From Jimgerdemannia flammicorona (lineage: Eukaryota; Mucoromycota; Endogonomycetes; Endogonales; Endogonaceae): 32,889 bases of DNA. Where the stretch lies: contig RBNI01000347.1 of the NCBI GenBank assembly GCA_003990745.1, positions 1 to 32,889 of the forward strand, in the 5' to 3' direction. Under the pieces are notes generated by a model. It was not told the DNA's origin. It searched no databases and worked only from the letters and a program-made list of their open reading frames with translations. Below, piece by piece: positions 1 to 10,490 of this stretch; the stretch's first letter is position 1, and each line of letters opens with the position of its first letter. A program made the translations under genes and the position numbers.

Positions 1-1368
1 CACCCACCACCCATTCAGCAGATCCCCCAATAGCCCTTCCCATCTTAACACCTTCTCCCCCAGCCCCAGCCACTGTCCCTCCTCAAATATAAAGAGCCAA
101 TGACCTGCCAGTCCGACCCATGTTGCTAGTACCCACACTATAGTGAGCCAACTATTACCCACCCCACCTACAAGCCGAGATCTCAAGTCCTCCCATCTAC
201 CTCCCTCTCCCACCAGCCTATGCCCAACACCCAGTCAATCTCCTATCTCAGCCCAAAAGTCCCCCAGAACCTTGCACTCTCCTAGCCAATGTTCTGGCAT
301 CTGTACATGACCCCCAGCTCTCCCAACATCATAACACTCCTCACAGTCAAATTGTCCTCCATCCACCAAATGCCCTGTATGGAAATTCAGCATGACATTC
401 CTCCACAACATTCTCCACCATACCACCCAGAACTTGGGGGGAAGCCACCTCCATACCTCTGCACTCCAAGACCAAACACCGGCCCAGTCCCACTCCTTGC
501 CGATCCCTACCCCCTGCCAGCCACTTGGCCAAAGATCCTGGCCAAGTCCCTGCTGGCACTCTACCCCTTCCCCAATATCAAATGTAGCAAGTGGAGCACC
601 TCCCAGGAACAATCTATCCCAACGCCACATATTCAGCCCCCACACTGCCTCCCTCTCATTGCCTTGCCAGCGCAGGCCAATTCAGTGTGCTCCATCAGCC
701 ACGCCCCACCAAAAGCCCTTAAACCTCAACCGCCAAATTCCATTCAGCTCCACCAAAGAGAGCAGATCGCTGGAGCACCCCTGAGGAGATGTTCGCATCT
801 CCCATACCTTCTGCATCAGAGGCACCCAGCTTCCGCCCTACAGTTCCACAGCTCTTTTCAACCACCAAGCTCTCAAACAGTGCAGCCTCTTAGGAAAGTC
901 CACCAGCCCAAGACCTCCCCTGACTACCAGCCTCGCAAGAGTATCCCAACTGACCTGGGACCTCCTCCCCACCCAAATCCAATCCCTAGCCATCTTCATC
1001 AGCTTCTTCACCACCCATGCTGGGAAGTCAAGGTGATATGCCACATACCACAGCTTGGGAAACCAATAAACATTCAAAATTGACACTCGCCCTACTAGAG
1101 AGATATGGCGACCTCCCCATCCTCGAAGGGCCTCCCCCCAAATGTTCACCCTGCTCTCCCACCACCCTCGTGGCAAGACAGAACCGTATACAGAGAGGAA
1201 GATGCCCAAATACCACACCACCTCCCCAGTAGGGACAATTGTTCTAATGACATCCCCACCCACTAGCCCATTCCCAAGCACCATTGTCTCACACTTATGC
1301 CAGTTGAGCTTCGCCCCCAAGTGGGTCTCATACCATTCCACAGTCTCCTGTAGTGCCTCTACATCTGC
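1..1368 (-). pseudogene. LINE A ORF2, C-terminal part: RT thumb region and CCHC finger
   Basis: Remnant of the endonuclease/reverse transcriptase protein of LINE A. It begins just after where the FADD box should be and continues with WYETHLGAKLNWHKCETMVL, GRVSILNVYW and GLGLVDFPKRLHCLRAWWL, blocks shared with LINE C. After a frame change near 700-840 comes PPKFWVVWWRMLWRNVMLNF and then the finger: CEEC, then H-W-L-G-E-C (pattern C-x2-C...H-x4-C). This is the layout of the zf-RVT domain found after the RT of many plant and fungal LINEs. The catalytic RT blocks and the endonuclease are absent, so the piece cannot be functional. The window edge cuts the 3' end. Confidence 0.85.
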
Positions 1369-2189
1369 CTAAACCATGTCACTATACTCCTCCATCACCT
1401 CCTCTACCCTCCTCCTAGTCTCAACCTTCATCACCATAAGCACCCCCTTCACCAGTAACTGCACCACCCTGGAGTCCCACCTCAAACACTGCACCATAGG
1501 GACCACCACCTCCCCTACCACCACTCCAGACTTCAAAGCCTCCATCAGTGGGCCTGTCTCCTCGAAACCCACCTCCACTCCCTCTAATCCCTTCAGAAAC
1601 TTCACTGAGGCTGCTCTAGCCATCTGTTCCGAGATAAGCCCCAGAACCATCCTTGTCATCACTGCCAAGCCTCTGAAACACAAGGTCACAGCAAACTCCA
1701 AGATTGACTCTTGAGTAATAGTGCCACTACCAACCCCATCACACTATCAGCCAGATCCCTATTCCTCTTTGGGCCCATTTGCCCAGCCCACCCATCAATG
1801 CTCACATTTGGATTTTTTTCCAAATTCCCAGTCATGCCACCATCAGCAGTCTCACCTCTACTCCCAGTAGCTACTTTACTAGCCCTGTCTCCCACTAGCT
1901 AAAGTCTGGTACCTCCAACTTCTCCTTCTTTCTGCTTCCTCTTCTCTTCTGCCTACCTGCTATGAGCTCCCACCAGCCAACCTCCAGCCCTCAGTATGTC
2001 TGCAAAGCTCCTCCCCTTCTGCCCTCTGGCCTCACCACCAGTACTGCTTCTACTGCCCGAGCTGCTTTGCCCACTTGGACCACTGAATGACCCTATCCCA
2101 AGCCTATACCCTCATCTGACATATTGCCTGGTGAAGGCCCCAGGTCCACCTGACCTAGTACATATGTCTGCTTGCTTGTTGGTTTCCAT
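1369..2189 (-). pseudogene. LINE A ORF1, N-terminal part, broken
   Basis: Decayed first ORF of LINE A. The start at 2189 is the first ATG after the leader. The frame then reads through a Gly/Ser/Arg-rich stretch and an SFADIL motif. B has TFADKV and D TFANKV at the equivalent place, so this motif is probably conserved in the family. Further on are GNLEKNP and a block, CFRGLAV, that matches B and D closely. There are in-frame stops near 2110, 1970 and 1915, and a frameshift near 1700 just before EFAVTLCFRGLAV. About 273 codons remain of a family length near 638. The frame ends at EEYSDMV, where it runs into ORF2 sequence. ORF1 proteins of LINEs usually bind the element RNA. I recognise no RRM, esterase or zinc-knuckle motif, so that role is only assumed. 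Confidence 0.75.
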
Positions 2190-2254
2190 AACCTTAGTAT
2201 CTTTCTCCAATAAATGGGTCAAAAGTGTATTTTGAGGAATTGTGTGTATTGCTA

Positions 2255-2530
2255 CTTCACTTCCCTCACTTACTCTGCTTCACTTCCCTAACTTACTCTA
2301 CTTCACTTCTCTCACTCACTCTGCTTCACTTTCCTTACTCACTCTGCTTTACTTCCCTCACTCACTCTGCTTCACTTCTCTCTCTTGCCCCACTTCACTT
2401 TTCTTACTTGCTCTACTTCACTTCCGTCACTCACTCTGCTTCACTTCCCTCACTCACTCCACTTCACTTTTCTCACTCACTCTGCTTCACTTCTCTCACT
2501 AACTCCACTTTACTTCCCTTACTCTCTATT
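2255..2530. repeat. 23-bp minisatellite, 12 tandem units
   Basis: Twelve head-to-tail units of exactly 23 bp starting at 2255, each opening with cttcac or ctttac and usually ending cactctg or ctcca. There are only point differences and no length change. The plus strand is almost pure pyrimidine plus A. Because 23 is not a multiple of 3 and the unit has no stop, all three plus frames stay open and read the same Leu/Ser/His/Phe-rich 23-residue cycle in different phase. The apparent ORFs of 68 to 113 codons here are therefore products of the repeat and not genes. It lies directly upstream of the 5' end of LINE A. Confidence 0.95.
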
Positions 2531-2739
2531 TCTTGCAGCTTATCTTCTATATGCCTCACTACTTGAAAAGGCTGTCTATGCTCTATTCTGATCACTCTGA
2601 TATATGTACCTTGCCACTTGAAAAGGCCATCTGTACTCTTCACCTAAGGTGCTTTATATATATTCTCTGACCTGCCTCACCTTGCCTCGCCTCACCTCAC
2701 CTCGCTGCTTTTGATACATTGTATTTATTTCCCATAATG
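2531..2739. other. Spacer with short duplications
   Basis: No gene seen. A segment containing cttgaaaaggc followed by catctgtactct-like sequence occurs twice (about 2561-2585 and 2611-2640), and a short CCTCAC/CCTCGC run lies at about 2672-2705. These look like further small tandem-duplication products next to the 23-bp satellite. Confidence 0.6.
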
Positions 2740-2814
2740 ATGTTTGCTGAGCCAATGTTTGTCAAGCTAATGTTTGCCAAGCCAATGTTTGCCAAGCTGA
2801 TGTTTGCCATAATG
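2740..2814. repeat. 15-bp tandem repeat, 5 units
   Basis: Five consecutive 15-bp units, each starting atgtttg (2740, 2755, 2770, 2785, 2800). The consensus is atgtttgccaagcca, and the last unit diverges in its final bases. No coding function is suggested. Confidence 0.9.
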
Positions 2815-2869
2815 ATATACCAGTAACATAAAGACTGTTTGGAGTGATGTCCTCTAATTTGTGCCAAAA

Positions 2870-3295
2870 ATGTACTCTCTTGTTTCTGAGGAGGACCTCT
2901 TATGGCCTGTCTTCAATGTTTCATCCAGAAGGCTATTTAGGGAAGTTTTCCTCAATTTGCACTAATGATGCTCCCCAGAGAAGGACCTCTCACAGCCAGT
3001 CTACAGCATTCCAGAGAGGCTGACCAGAGTGGTGTCCTTCAATTTGTACTGGCTATATACTCTCGCTTTGGCAGAGGACCTCTTCTAGCTGGCCTCTAGT
3101 ATTTACCCTCAGGAGGGAGACTTCAGTTAGCTGGGCTCAGCTATCTCACTATAGTAAGGATATCATGAGGATGACTGGAGACTAGTTGGGAGGATGACTC
3201 CCAATCTGTGCTGATGATATCCTCTCTCTTTGGAGGAGTACCTCTCATGGCTGGTCTTTGGCATCCTCTGGTATCCTCTAGCATCTCTCAGCATT

Positions 3296-3297
<2 letters not shown>
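2870..3297. repeat. Degenerate tandem repeat of about 92 bp, four copies
   Basis: Four related blocks can be aligned on a core resembling gaggacctct-(t/c)-atggc, at about 2888, 2979, 3074 and 3232. Each is preceded by a variant of caatttgtgctgatgatat. The spacing is about 91, 95 and 158 bp, so the third interval carries an insertion. The block ends in a short run of GCATCCTCT-like 9-mers (about 3259-3297), the same motif as the 9-bp minisatellite at 10492. No gene seen. Confidence 0.65.

Positions 3298-3299
<2 letters not shown>
3285..3299. repeat. Candidate left target-site duplication of LINE B composite
   Basis: Fifteen bases that match 9190-9204 at 13 positions, both mismatches being C/T. 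They lie immediately outside the T71 tract. The target is itself a 9-bp-repeat-like sequence, so chance similarity is possible. Confidence 0.45.
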
Positions 3300-3371
<72 letters not shown>

Positions 3372-3465
3372 TAGTCTCTTGTATTTCCCTATTATTACTG
3401 CAATCTATATTAATAATACAATCTTACCACCATCCCCTCTCCCTATTCCCTTTAGTTCCTCCTTT

Positions 3466-3468
<3 letters not shown>
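3298..3468 (-). mobile_element. Short LINE 3' end with a 71-base A-tail
   Basis: On the minus strand this is 100 bp of LINE 3' UTR (3468 to 3369) followed by a run of 71 A (T on the plus strand, 3298-3368). The 100 bp closely match the 3' end of LINE B that begins at 3497, with about a dozen differences. The piece has no coding capacity. It abuts the A-tail of B, so minus-strand order is B, A28, 100-bp tail copy, A71. It is either an extremely 5'-truncated separate insertion or part of one composite insertion with B. Confidence 0.85.
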
Positions 3469-3499
<31 letters not shown>

Positions 3500-3565
3500 T
3501 AGTCACTTGGATTTCCCTATTATTACTGCAATCTATATTAATAATACAATATTACCACCATCCCC

Positions 3566-6500
3566 TCACCCAATACCCCTTAGATCCCCCTCACCCTTCT
3601 CTACTCCTCCCTGTTGGAAGATGACCCAGTTACCCACCACCCAGACCTGCCCTCCACTTTTCCGGCACATACACTTTATCAGTCCCTGGCATCTACCCTC
3701 TCCAGGTCCCCACCCCCACCACCAGCTATTCAAAATGTCCAATAATAGCCATTTCCACCATACCACCCTATCCCCAATCCCTAACTGCCAACCCTCCTCA
3801 AATACATATAACCAATGTCCAGCTAGCCTAACCCAAATTACCAGAGCCCAACCCAGGGTCAGCCATTCATCCCCAACCCCCCCCACTAACCTGCAGTGGA
3901 GCTCTCCCCATCTCCCCCCTTCCACTCCTACCAGTGCTCACAGCCCTAACCTGTCTGCAATGTGGTGCCAAAAAACCCCCAGAACATCATACTCACCAAG
4001 TTAATGTTCAGGCATTTGAATCACTCCCCCTTCTTGTCCAACATCTAAACATTCCTAACACTCATACTGGCCATCTGCCATCAAGTGCCCAGACTGAAAG
4101 TTCAACATCATATTTCGCCTTAGAAACTGCCACCACACCACCCAGAACTTGGGGGGGAGCCACTGCATCACCTGCTTGCTTCAAGGCCAAAGCCCATTCC
4201 AGTCCCACCCCTCGCTGATCACCACCCTCTGCCATGCAATAGGCTACAGATCCCCCCCTAAGCCCTGCATGAACTCCATATCATCACTAAGCCAAAAGTC
4301 CTCTACCAAAGTACCACCCAACAGAAGCCTATCTAGGCCCCATCCACCACCCCCTACCAAAAGCCCTTATATCACATCCTCTCACTCCCATCCAGAGCCA
4401 CTATTGCAAGCAGATTACCAGATATACTACAGGGGGAGTACCGGGTCTCTCACACTCTTTGCATGAGTAGTACTCACTCCTGTCCCTGTAACACACTTGC
4501 CCTCTTCAGCCACCATACTCACCAGCAATGAAGACATTTGGAGAAGTCCACTTAGCCCAGTCTGCTGCCATCCACAGATAGAGTCAGCATCTCTCATCCT
4601 ATCTGACTCTGCTGTCCAGCCCAGATCCATGTCTTTGCCATCTTTAGAAGGTGCCTGACTACCCAAGCTGGGAAGTCCAGATGGTACTCCACATACTACA
4701 ACTTTGGCAGCCAATATACATTCAGCACTATCACCCTTCCTGCCAAGGAAATGTGTCAACTGCCCCACCATAAAAGCACATCCCCCAATAGTAGGAGTTA
4801 CTGTTCCCACCAAGTGTGAGAAAGGAGAGACCCATATATGGAGAAGTAGATCCCCAGATAGTGAACAGGATCCCCTGCTGGCACCACCATCCTAATCATG
4901 TTGCCACCAACTATTCCTACACCCAAAACCATAGTCTTGTATTTGTGCCAATTGAGTCTAGCACCTGAGCCCCTCTCATACCATTTCCCAGTCCACCATA
5001 ATTCCTCTACATCTGTCAATGAACCCAATCCAACTACCATATCATCCGCAAAGGCCCCCACCTTCCATTTAATCCCTAGAATGGCCAAACCCCCAATTCG
5101 ATGCCTAATCCTGTCCAATAGAGGCTCCAAGGAAAGTGTATACAAGATGGGTGACAAAGGACCCCCCTGCAGCACCCCACGACCCAGAGGGAAGGTGACA
5201 CCCCTGTGTCCATTGACCACCAAGGCTGCCTAACTGTCCTCCAAAAGACTGATTAACAACCTCCAGAACTCTGGTTAAATACCCACCCACTTCAGCACCC
5301 CTTCTAGCCAGATCCTCTGCACTCTATCATATGTCTTCTCCTGATCCAGAAACACCAGTTGGCCATCAACCCCAGCAGTCCAAGCCCCTTCAATTACTCC
5401 ATAGATCCAGGCCATCCCATCTCAAATCAACTGACCACCAACAAAACCTCTCTCTCAACTCCCAGCACTGGCTGAGCAATCCCCTGCAGACTAGTCACCA
5501 AGACCTTTGTAACCAGCTTGCGGTCTATATCAAGAAGCATGATCAGATGCCAGTTCTTCCAATCTTCCCTTCTCCCCTTATTCTTAAAAAGCAAAGTGAC
5601 CAGCCCTAGATGCTGGTCCCCAATCCAACTTCCAGACTGAAGAACCTCATCACACATCTCTGTCAACTCCTCCAACACTGCCTCCACCCTGGCCATCTTT
5701 TTACAAAAATCCCAGGGAAGCCCATACTCTCTCAGTGCTGTCCCCTTGTTTGTCAAAGCCAGGACCTTGCATATCTCCTCCCCTCTCACTCAGTCCCCCA
5801 CATCCCCTAGACCCATCACTGGGTTCAGATGCCAACTCTCCAACTGCCATTCAATGTCCAAGGCATCTCTACCCCCTTCTTCCTCACTCTATAGGTCCTT
5901 CCAGCAGGATCTTAGCAATCTCAGAATTGCTGGAGTCCCCACCACCATCTCTCCATCCTCATTCAAGATGTCATCCCTCTACTACCTAGTTCTCTGCACT
6001 TGTAACATCCATGATAAAAACTGAGTTGGTCACTCCCCTTCCTCCAACCCTTGCCACCTCAACCTTGCCACTATCCCCTTCAATCTAGCCTCTTCCTCCA
6101 ATCATAGCACCTCCTTAAGTTCCCTGACTTCCTTCTGAATCCTTGCAATGTATCAGCCTACTACCTCTCTATCTTCTAGCACTTCTGCCTATCTCTCCAG
6201 GAGTGTCCCCAGCCACTGTGAGGCCCAGTGCACTCACTGCCACTGCTGAGTACTCCTCCCTTTCCCTGCCTCCCTCCAATATCCCTGAGCACTTGATTTC
6301 AGCCTTCTCCAATGATCTCCTATTGCCAGGCCCTGCTCCTACCATTGACCGATTTTTCCAACAACCTCTGTCTCCCAGTCAGCCCATAAATCACTATCCT
6401 CCAACAAAGAGGAATTGAGCCACTAATGTCCAGGCCCATCCCCACTTCCCCTGAATATCCCCCCCTCAAGCAGACCCCAGTGATCAGACCATAGGCACTA

Positions 6501-7156
6501 CACCACCTCCAGCATGGCCCAGACATCCACTCCCCAGCATTCCACTGTCAGTATCCAATCAATTCTAGAACTCAGCCCAGCTGCCCAGTGAGTATAAATT
6601 TGACTATCCTCTCAGAACTATCTCCCCAAGTCCACCAGAGAGCTCAACCTCTCTATCTCCATCCAACCATCCAACCCACCACTTCGGCCCTTCATCTTTC
6701 TCCCACTATTGGTCCTGTCTACTACATTATCCCTTACCATATTGAATCCCCCCCCAGGCATTCGATTTCAGCCTCAACCATGACACCAGCCTCTTGCAAA
6801 TTCCTGATCCAGTCCACCCACTCCCCCCTCTCTGCCTGGCAATAATATGACTGAACTATCAGAGGGCTCCAACCAGGTCTCTTCCACACTCCCCACACCA
6901 ACTGACTCCCCCAATGTCCTATCTCACCAATGTCCCCCATCCCCTTCCACACTAAGATACCCACCTGCCCAAACCACACCACTGCTCCCCCCCACTCCCT
7001 AGTCCAATCCTGAAAGTTCACTTCTGCCTAGTAACATATATCCTACAGTAAAAAGAGATCTGCATCCAGCCCCTTGAACCAACCAAATATGAACTTCTGC
7101 CAAGCCACCCTCAACCCATTTATATTCAAAGAGAATATTCTAGTTATACTATTCAT
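3566..7156 (-). pseudogene. LINE B ORF2: endonuclease, reverse transcriptase, CCHC finger; broken
   Basis: The start at 7156 is an ATG followed by MNSITRIFSLNINGLR, the usual N-terminal strand of an APE-type endonuclease; D has the same start. Nonsense codons follow early, TAG at 7043-7045 and 7028-7030, where D reads CAG and GAG. The endonuclease continues through FQDWTREWGG and WVDWIRNLQEAG. The RT part shows DFCKKMARVEAVLEEL (about 5700), GVLQGGPLSPILY (about 5170) and an intact FADD catalytic box at 5041-5052. Several frameshifts separate these blocks. The C-terminal CCHC region is worn (around 4000-4200). The end near 3566 is taken from the last matching block with D. Such proteins nick target DNA and copy the element RNA in the nucleus; this copy cannot. 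Confidence 0.85.
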
Positions 7157-7187
7157 ATTGAATAATGTTTGAATATGATAACCCAGC

Positions 7188-9100
7188 CTAGTATTCTATA
7201 CTCATCTCATCCCTAGCCAGATCCAATTGCCGCTCTGCTTCTAAGTCCCCCTCCACTACAGTCTGAGCATCTAATGCCTCCAAGGTTTCCTGAAATTCCA
7301 CCCAATCCACCACTTCCATCTCTGTCTGATAGTCTGCGCAGACCACTCTCCACTTCTCCAATCCCTTCCTTGATCTCTACAATGAAGCCGCTCTGTCATT
7401 TGCAATCTCCCAGAGTTCCTTCTACCTCTGATCATTGATCTGATATTCAACTGATTCCAATAGTACTACCAGAATCTCATTCCTAACCTTCTTCAGCACC
7501 TCCTCCCCACGAAGGATTTTCTCCCAATGCCTTTCCTCCATAACCTGGAAGTCCTCTCCCCCCAGCTCCACTGCTGCCACCCCTTCCAAAGTCTTCCACA
7601 GCCACTTCTCCTTATCTACTGCCTCTGCTATACCCTGGGCGATCTGACCATCCCCCACCCCTGGGTCCACCAGAGTACTCCTCCTCACTGACTCATCCCA
7701 CTCCTCATCTGGGACATCCAGTAACTCCTCCTCACCCCCTGCCCCCCCTGGAACACTATACTGAGATTGGACTCTTTCACTCATCTCCACATCTGCCTCC
7801 ACACCACACAGCTCCTCCTCTCTTAGTCCATCCTAGGCTCTACCTTGGGCCCTCTCACTTCCCCCTGCCCAGTCACTCACATACAATACTACTCTCCCGT
7901 CTCCTGTGCTACTGCCAGCCCCACCACCCCCCAACTTCGCCAGCAGCTTCTTCTGGATTCTCCTCCCTTGCATCTTCTCCCAGGTCACTTTGTCCACCCT
8001 GGTCATCTTCCTCTCGACTACTTCCACCACTGTCTTCACTTCATAGTCCTGCCAAGCCAATCTCCTCCTCTTGACTGCTCCCTCCAGGTCCTCAAGAGCC
8101 TCAAGCAAATCCTCCTTCTCTTCCAGAGTCCCCTTCACTCGTATGATCTTGTACTCTACTGGTTCTCACTTCAGAGTTGCTGGCCAATCCCTAATCTTTC
8201 CCATGTTCTCCTTTCTAGCCAGCCTCATCCAGACATCAATGTCACCCATCCAGAGCTCTGTTCCTTCTCAGATCTTGAACCCAATGTCCACAATCTCCCT
8301 ATACTCCTTGACTGCCCCTACAATCAACTCCCTGGCCCTCTCTCTTGACACCATAGGAAGATCCAACACTATCAACTATACCACTTGGGGGTCCCAGTGC
8401 ATGCACCTGACCATAGGGACCACAACTCTGCCCACTGTACCCCCTTCTCCATGGCAGCCAACTATGCTTCCTCTTCCTCAAATCCCACCTTGACCCCTTC
8501 TTTCCCCTTCAAAAACTTCACCAATACTGCCCCCTTTGCCTCTTGTACCACCAGCCCCAAGATCATTCTTGTAGTCACTGCCAAGTCCCTGAAGCACATC
8601 ATGACAGCAAATTCTGATGATTTCTTGAGCAATGGTGCCAACACTATGCCCATCACTCCATCCACCAGGTCCCCAGGCCTCATGCCCACCCTCTGTCCTA
8701 ATCCATCAACTGCTGTCAAATCTGGATTTCTTTCCAGATCCCCAGTCACAGCCCCATCAACAGTCACATCACTATCACATACTTCCCCCCCTCCCCTACC
8801 ACCAGATGCTCCCCTGGGTACTCCTCCCTGACCCCCAGCAGTAGCTGTCGATGTCTTCCCCAGGCCCCGCCAGCCATCCAGACTTGAGGCCATCTTCCCT
8901 ATCTTGACCTTGTCAGCAAAGGTCAACCTCTCCCCTCCTCACTGCATCAAGCTGCCCCTCCCTCTACCACCAGTGCCTCGGCCAGCCATTGAGGCCCCCA
9001 GCATCCCCAAACTATCTCCCCTCCTCTCCACCTATTGTCAGCCAAAGGCACCATCACTCCCCTGGCCAGCATACTCACCAGATTGATTGTTGCCATCCAT
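7188..9100 (-). pseudogene. LINE B ORF1, broken but in ancestral arrangement
   Basis: The start is set at the ATG at 9100 (MDGNNQSGE) and the stop at 7188-7190, 31 bp before the ORF2 ATG. The frame runs through GRGTGG-type Gly/Arg-rich sequence into TFADKVKIGKM, then a CFRDLAVTTRMILGL block, a segment with WEKMQGRRIQKKLLAKLGGG, and an acidic stretch with EEELLDVPDEEWDE. Near the start are two TGA codons and a TAG, best explained as CGA or CAG turned to stops by C-to-T change. At 8139-8141 this copy keeps CGA (Arg) where D has TGA. The span of 1913 bp is 4 short of a whole-codon count of 639, so net indels are present. I recognise no known domain. Confidence 0.8.
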
Positions 9101-9189
9101 ATTGATAGTCATCTGTTACCAAAAACATTGAGAAAAGTATTGTCTGAGTCTTGTATCACCTGAATGGTACTGGTGAAAGATATATGTCT

Positions 9190-9204
9190 CTCTTAGCATC
9201 CCTT
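9190..9204. repeat. Candidate right target-site duplication of LINE B composite
   Basis: Partner of 3285-3299 (13 of 15 bases). It sits just beyond the 5' end of LINE B, a few bases after the last position shared with LINE D. Confidence 0.45.
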
Positions 9205-9290
9205 GTCAGTTGTGGTTTTTTATTTCTATTGTAACAATCTCCCCTCTTTACACCCACAACCACTAGGCTCTTTCAGTACATTATTGTGAA

Positions 9291-10490
9291 ATGGAAGCCA
9301 ATTTTATCTCTACTGATTTCAACCTAAGTGAATTACTGACTGCTTCAGGGTGGGAGTTGGAGACCACTTTAGTGATTCTCTCAACCCTTCTATCTAGTGG
9401 AGTCAGTCTAGAGTTGGATTTTGGAAAACCCTTGGAATATGATATTATGGAAAAGTTTTTGGGCTCACTAGCTTATATAATCAATATGGAGTAAGGAATT
9501 GATAAACTTCAGCAGGCATTTAGAAGCTTCTATCATGAGAGATTGTCTAAGGTATAGAATTGTCATTTTCCTGAGAGCCCTCCTCTGATGGATCAGAAAA
9601 TATATAATCAAATTTTTCAATATCTTTCCACTATTCAACTAAGTTTCTGGGAATTCCTGGAATTACCAGCATTTTTTTTTTATTTTATTTATTTTTGAGA
9701 AGAGGGGGTATAAGGGTGTGACCATCCAATCTGGATTATTTACAAGATTATTTTGCTTTTTATTTTAATTTTTAGAAAGCATAGAAGGATTAATGTAAAG
9801 TATATTTGGTAGATTTTTGGATCAATAATGAAATCAGCAAAATCTCAAGACCAAATTTATCCAGACTCAGTTCCATATTTTAAGTCTGCAGGATGTCGAA
9901 ATACTGAGAATTCTGAGGCTTGATCTTCCAGAAGGTCAGATAATAATGCTTTATATACAAAATTTGGAAGAAGTAGGATGGTAATATTCTATCAAGTCTT
10001 TAGAAAAAGGGCACCAAAATTATTTTCAAACTGTGACATTTGTGTCCTCCACTTTGCTAGCTGGCATTCTAAATTTATACTGTATTATATTGGATACTGA
10101 TATAGAGGAAGTTGTTCTCATCATTGGAGGAGAATGTTGGAAGATCAAACAAGCTAGGTTTTGACAGATGTTTGTGAGAAAGTATTCAAGGTTTGAAAAG
10201 CTGGATTGCATGGTGAAGCTTGAGTTAAAACTAAATCTTATGTATCAGCTGGCTATACTTTGACCTATGCTGGAGAGATACATTGCTATATTATATCTCT
10301 TAACAATTTTAAACCAAAAATTGAATAAGATAAATGGGAGGAATATGAAATAGCTGTTATAGAGATGGCCTCACTTCTCTTCAACACTTCTTGCTAGATG
10401 TGGTAACAAATTTCCCTATTTTATCCAATTTTTGACCAATTCAATACTCCCTACTGTTTATCTTTTGAGAAAATTTCGGGGGATATCCCA
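9291..10490 (+). pseudogene. Unidentified decayed coding stretch, first part
   Basis: From the ATG at 9291 one frame is open for 67 codons (MEANFISTDFNLSELLTASG onward). It continues past only two stops (TAA at 9492-9494 and a TAG about 20 codons later) to about 9670, ending in a T-rich stretch. From about 9820 another frame is coding-like with sparse stops, containing LRLDLPEGQIIMLYIQNLEE, VTFVSSTLLAGILNLY and DTDIEEVVLIIGG. Between them, 9671-9775 is T-rich and ends in tttttag; an intron is possible but unproven. Hydrophobic and acidic residues are mixed as in a globular protein. I do not recognise the family. It may be an old transposon protein or a dead host gene. LINE B lies just to its left in the opposite orientation. 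Confidence 0.4.

Larger units (their letters stand above)
1..2250 (-). mobile_element. LINE A: internally deleted non-LTR retrotransposon, 3' end outside window
   Basis: A minus-strand LINE copy whose 3' end lies beyond the left edge of the window. Read 5' to 3' on the minus strand it has a short leader, the first part of ORF1, and then, with no endonuclease or catalytic reverse transcriptase between, the C-terminal part of ORF2. Measured on the complete copy LINE D, about 3.3 kb is missing. The 5' end is placed near 2250 because the leader weakly resembles that of B and D and the 23-bp satellite begins at 2255; the exact edge is uncertain. The protein pieces are closest to LINE E at the right end of the window. 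The coding strand is G-rich and C-poor, as in the other LINEs here. Confidence 0.85.
3469..9189 (-). mobile_element. LINE B: near full-length non-LTR retrotransposon
   Basis: A full-plan LINE on the minus strand with 5' leader, ORF1, ORF2, 3' UTR and an A28 tail (T at 3469-3496). It aligns along its length with LINE D; the 5' ends share the sequence up to ggtgaaagat and then diverge. A likely decayed target-site duplication lies at 3285-3299 and 9190-9204, with 13 of 15 bases equal and both differences C/T. If that is right, the short tail copy at 3298-3468 belongs to the same insertion. Both ORFs carry nonsense codons and frameshifts, so the copy is dead. CpG is nearly absent: I count one in 3541-3900. 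Confidence 0.9.

Noticed and set aside
289..1083. 264-codon plus-strand open frame
   Set aside because: It lies antisense to the LINE A ORF2 remnant; Pro/His/Ser-rich composition comes from reading the C-rich complement of a G-rich coding strand.
2225..2591. Overlapping plus-strand frames of 68-113 codons
   Set aside because: All are readings of the stop-free 23-bp satellite in different frames.
3208..3624. Poly-Phe frames of 90-138 codons
   Set aside because: They are translations of the T71 and T28 tracts, which are LINE A-tails on the other strand.
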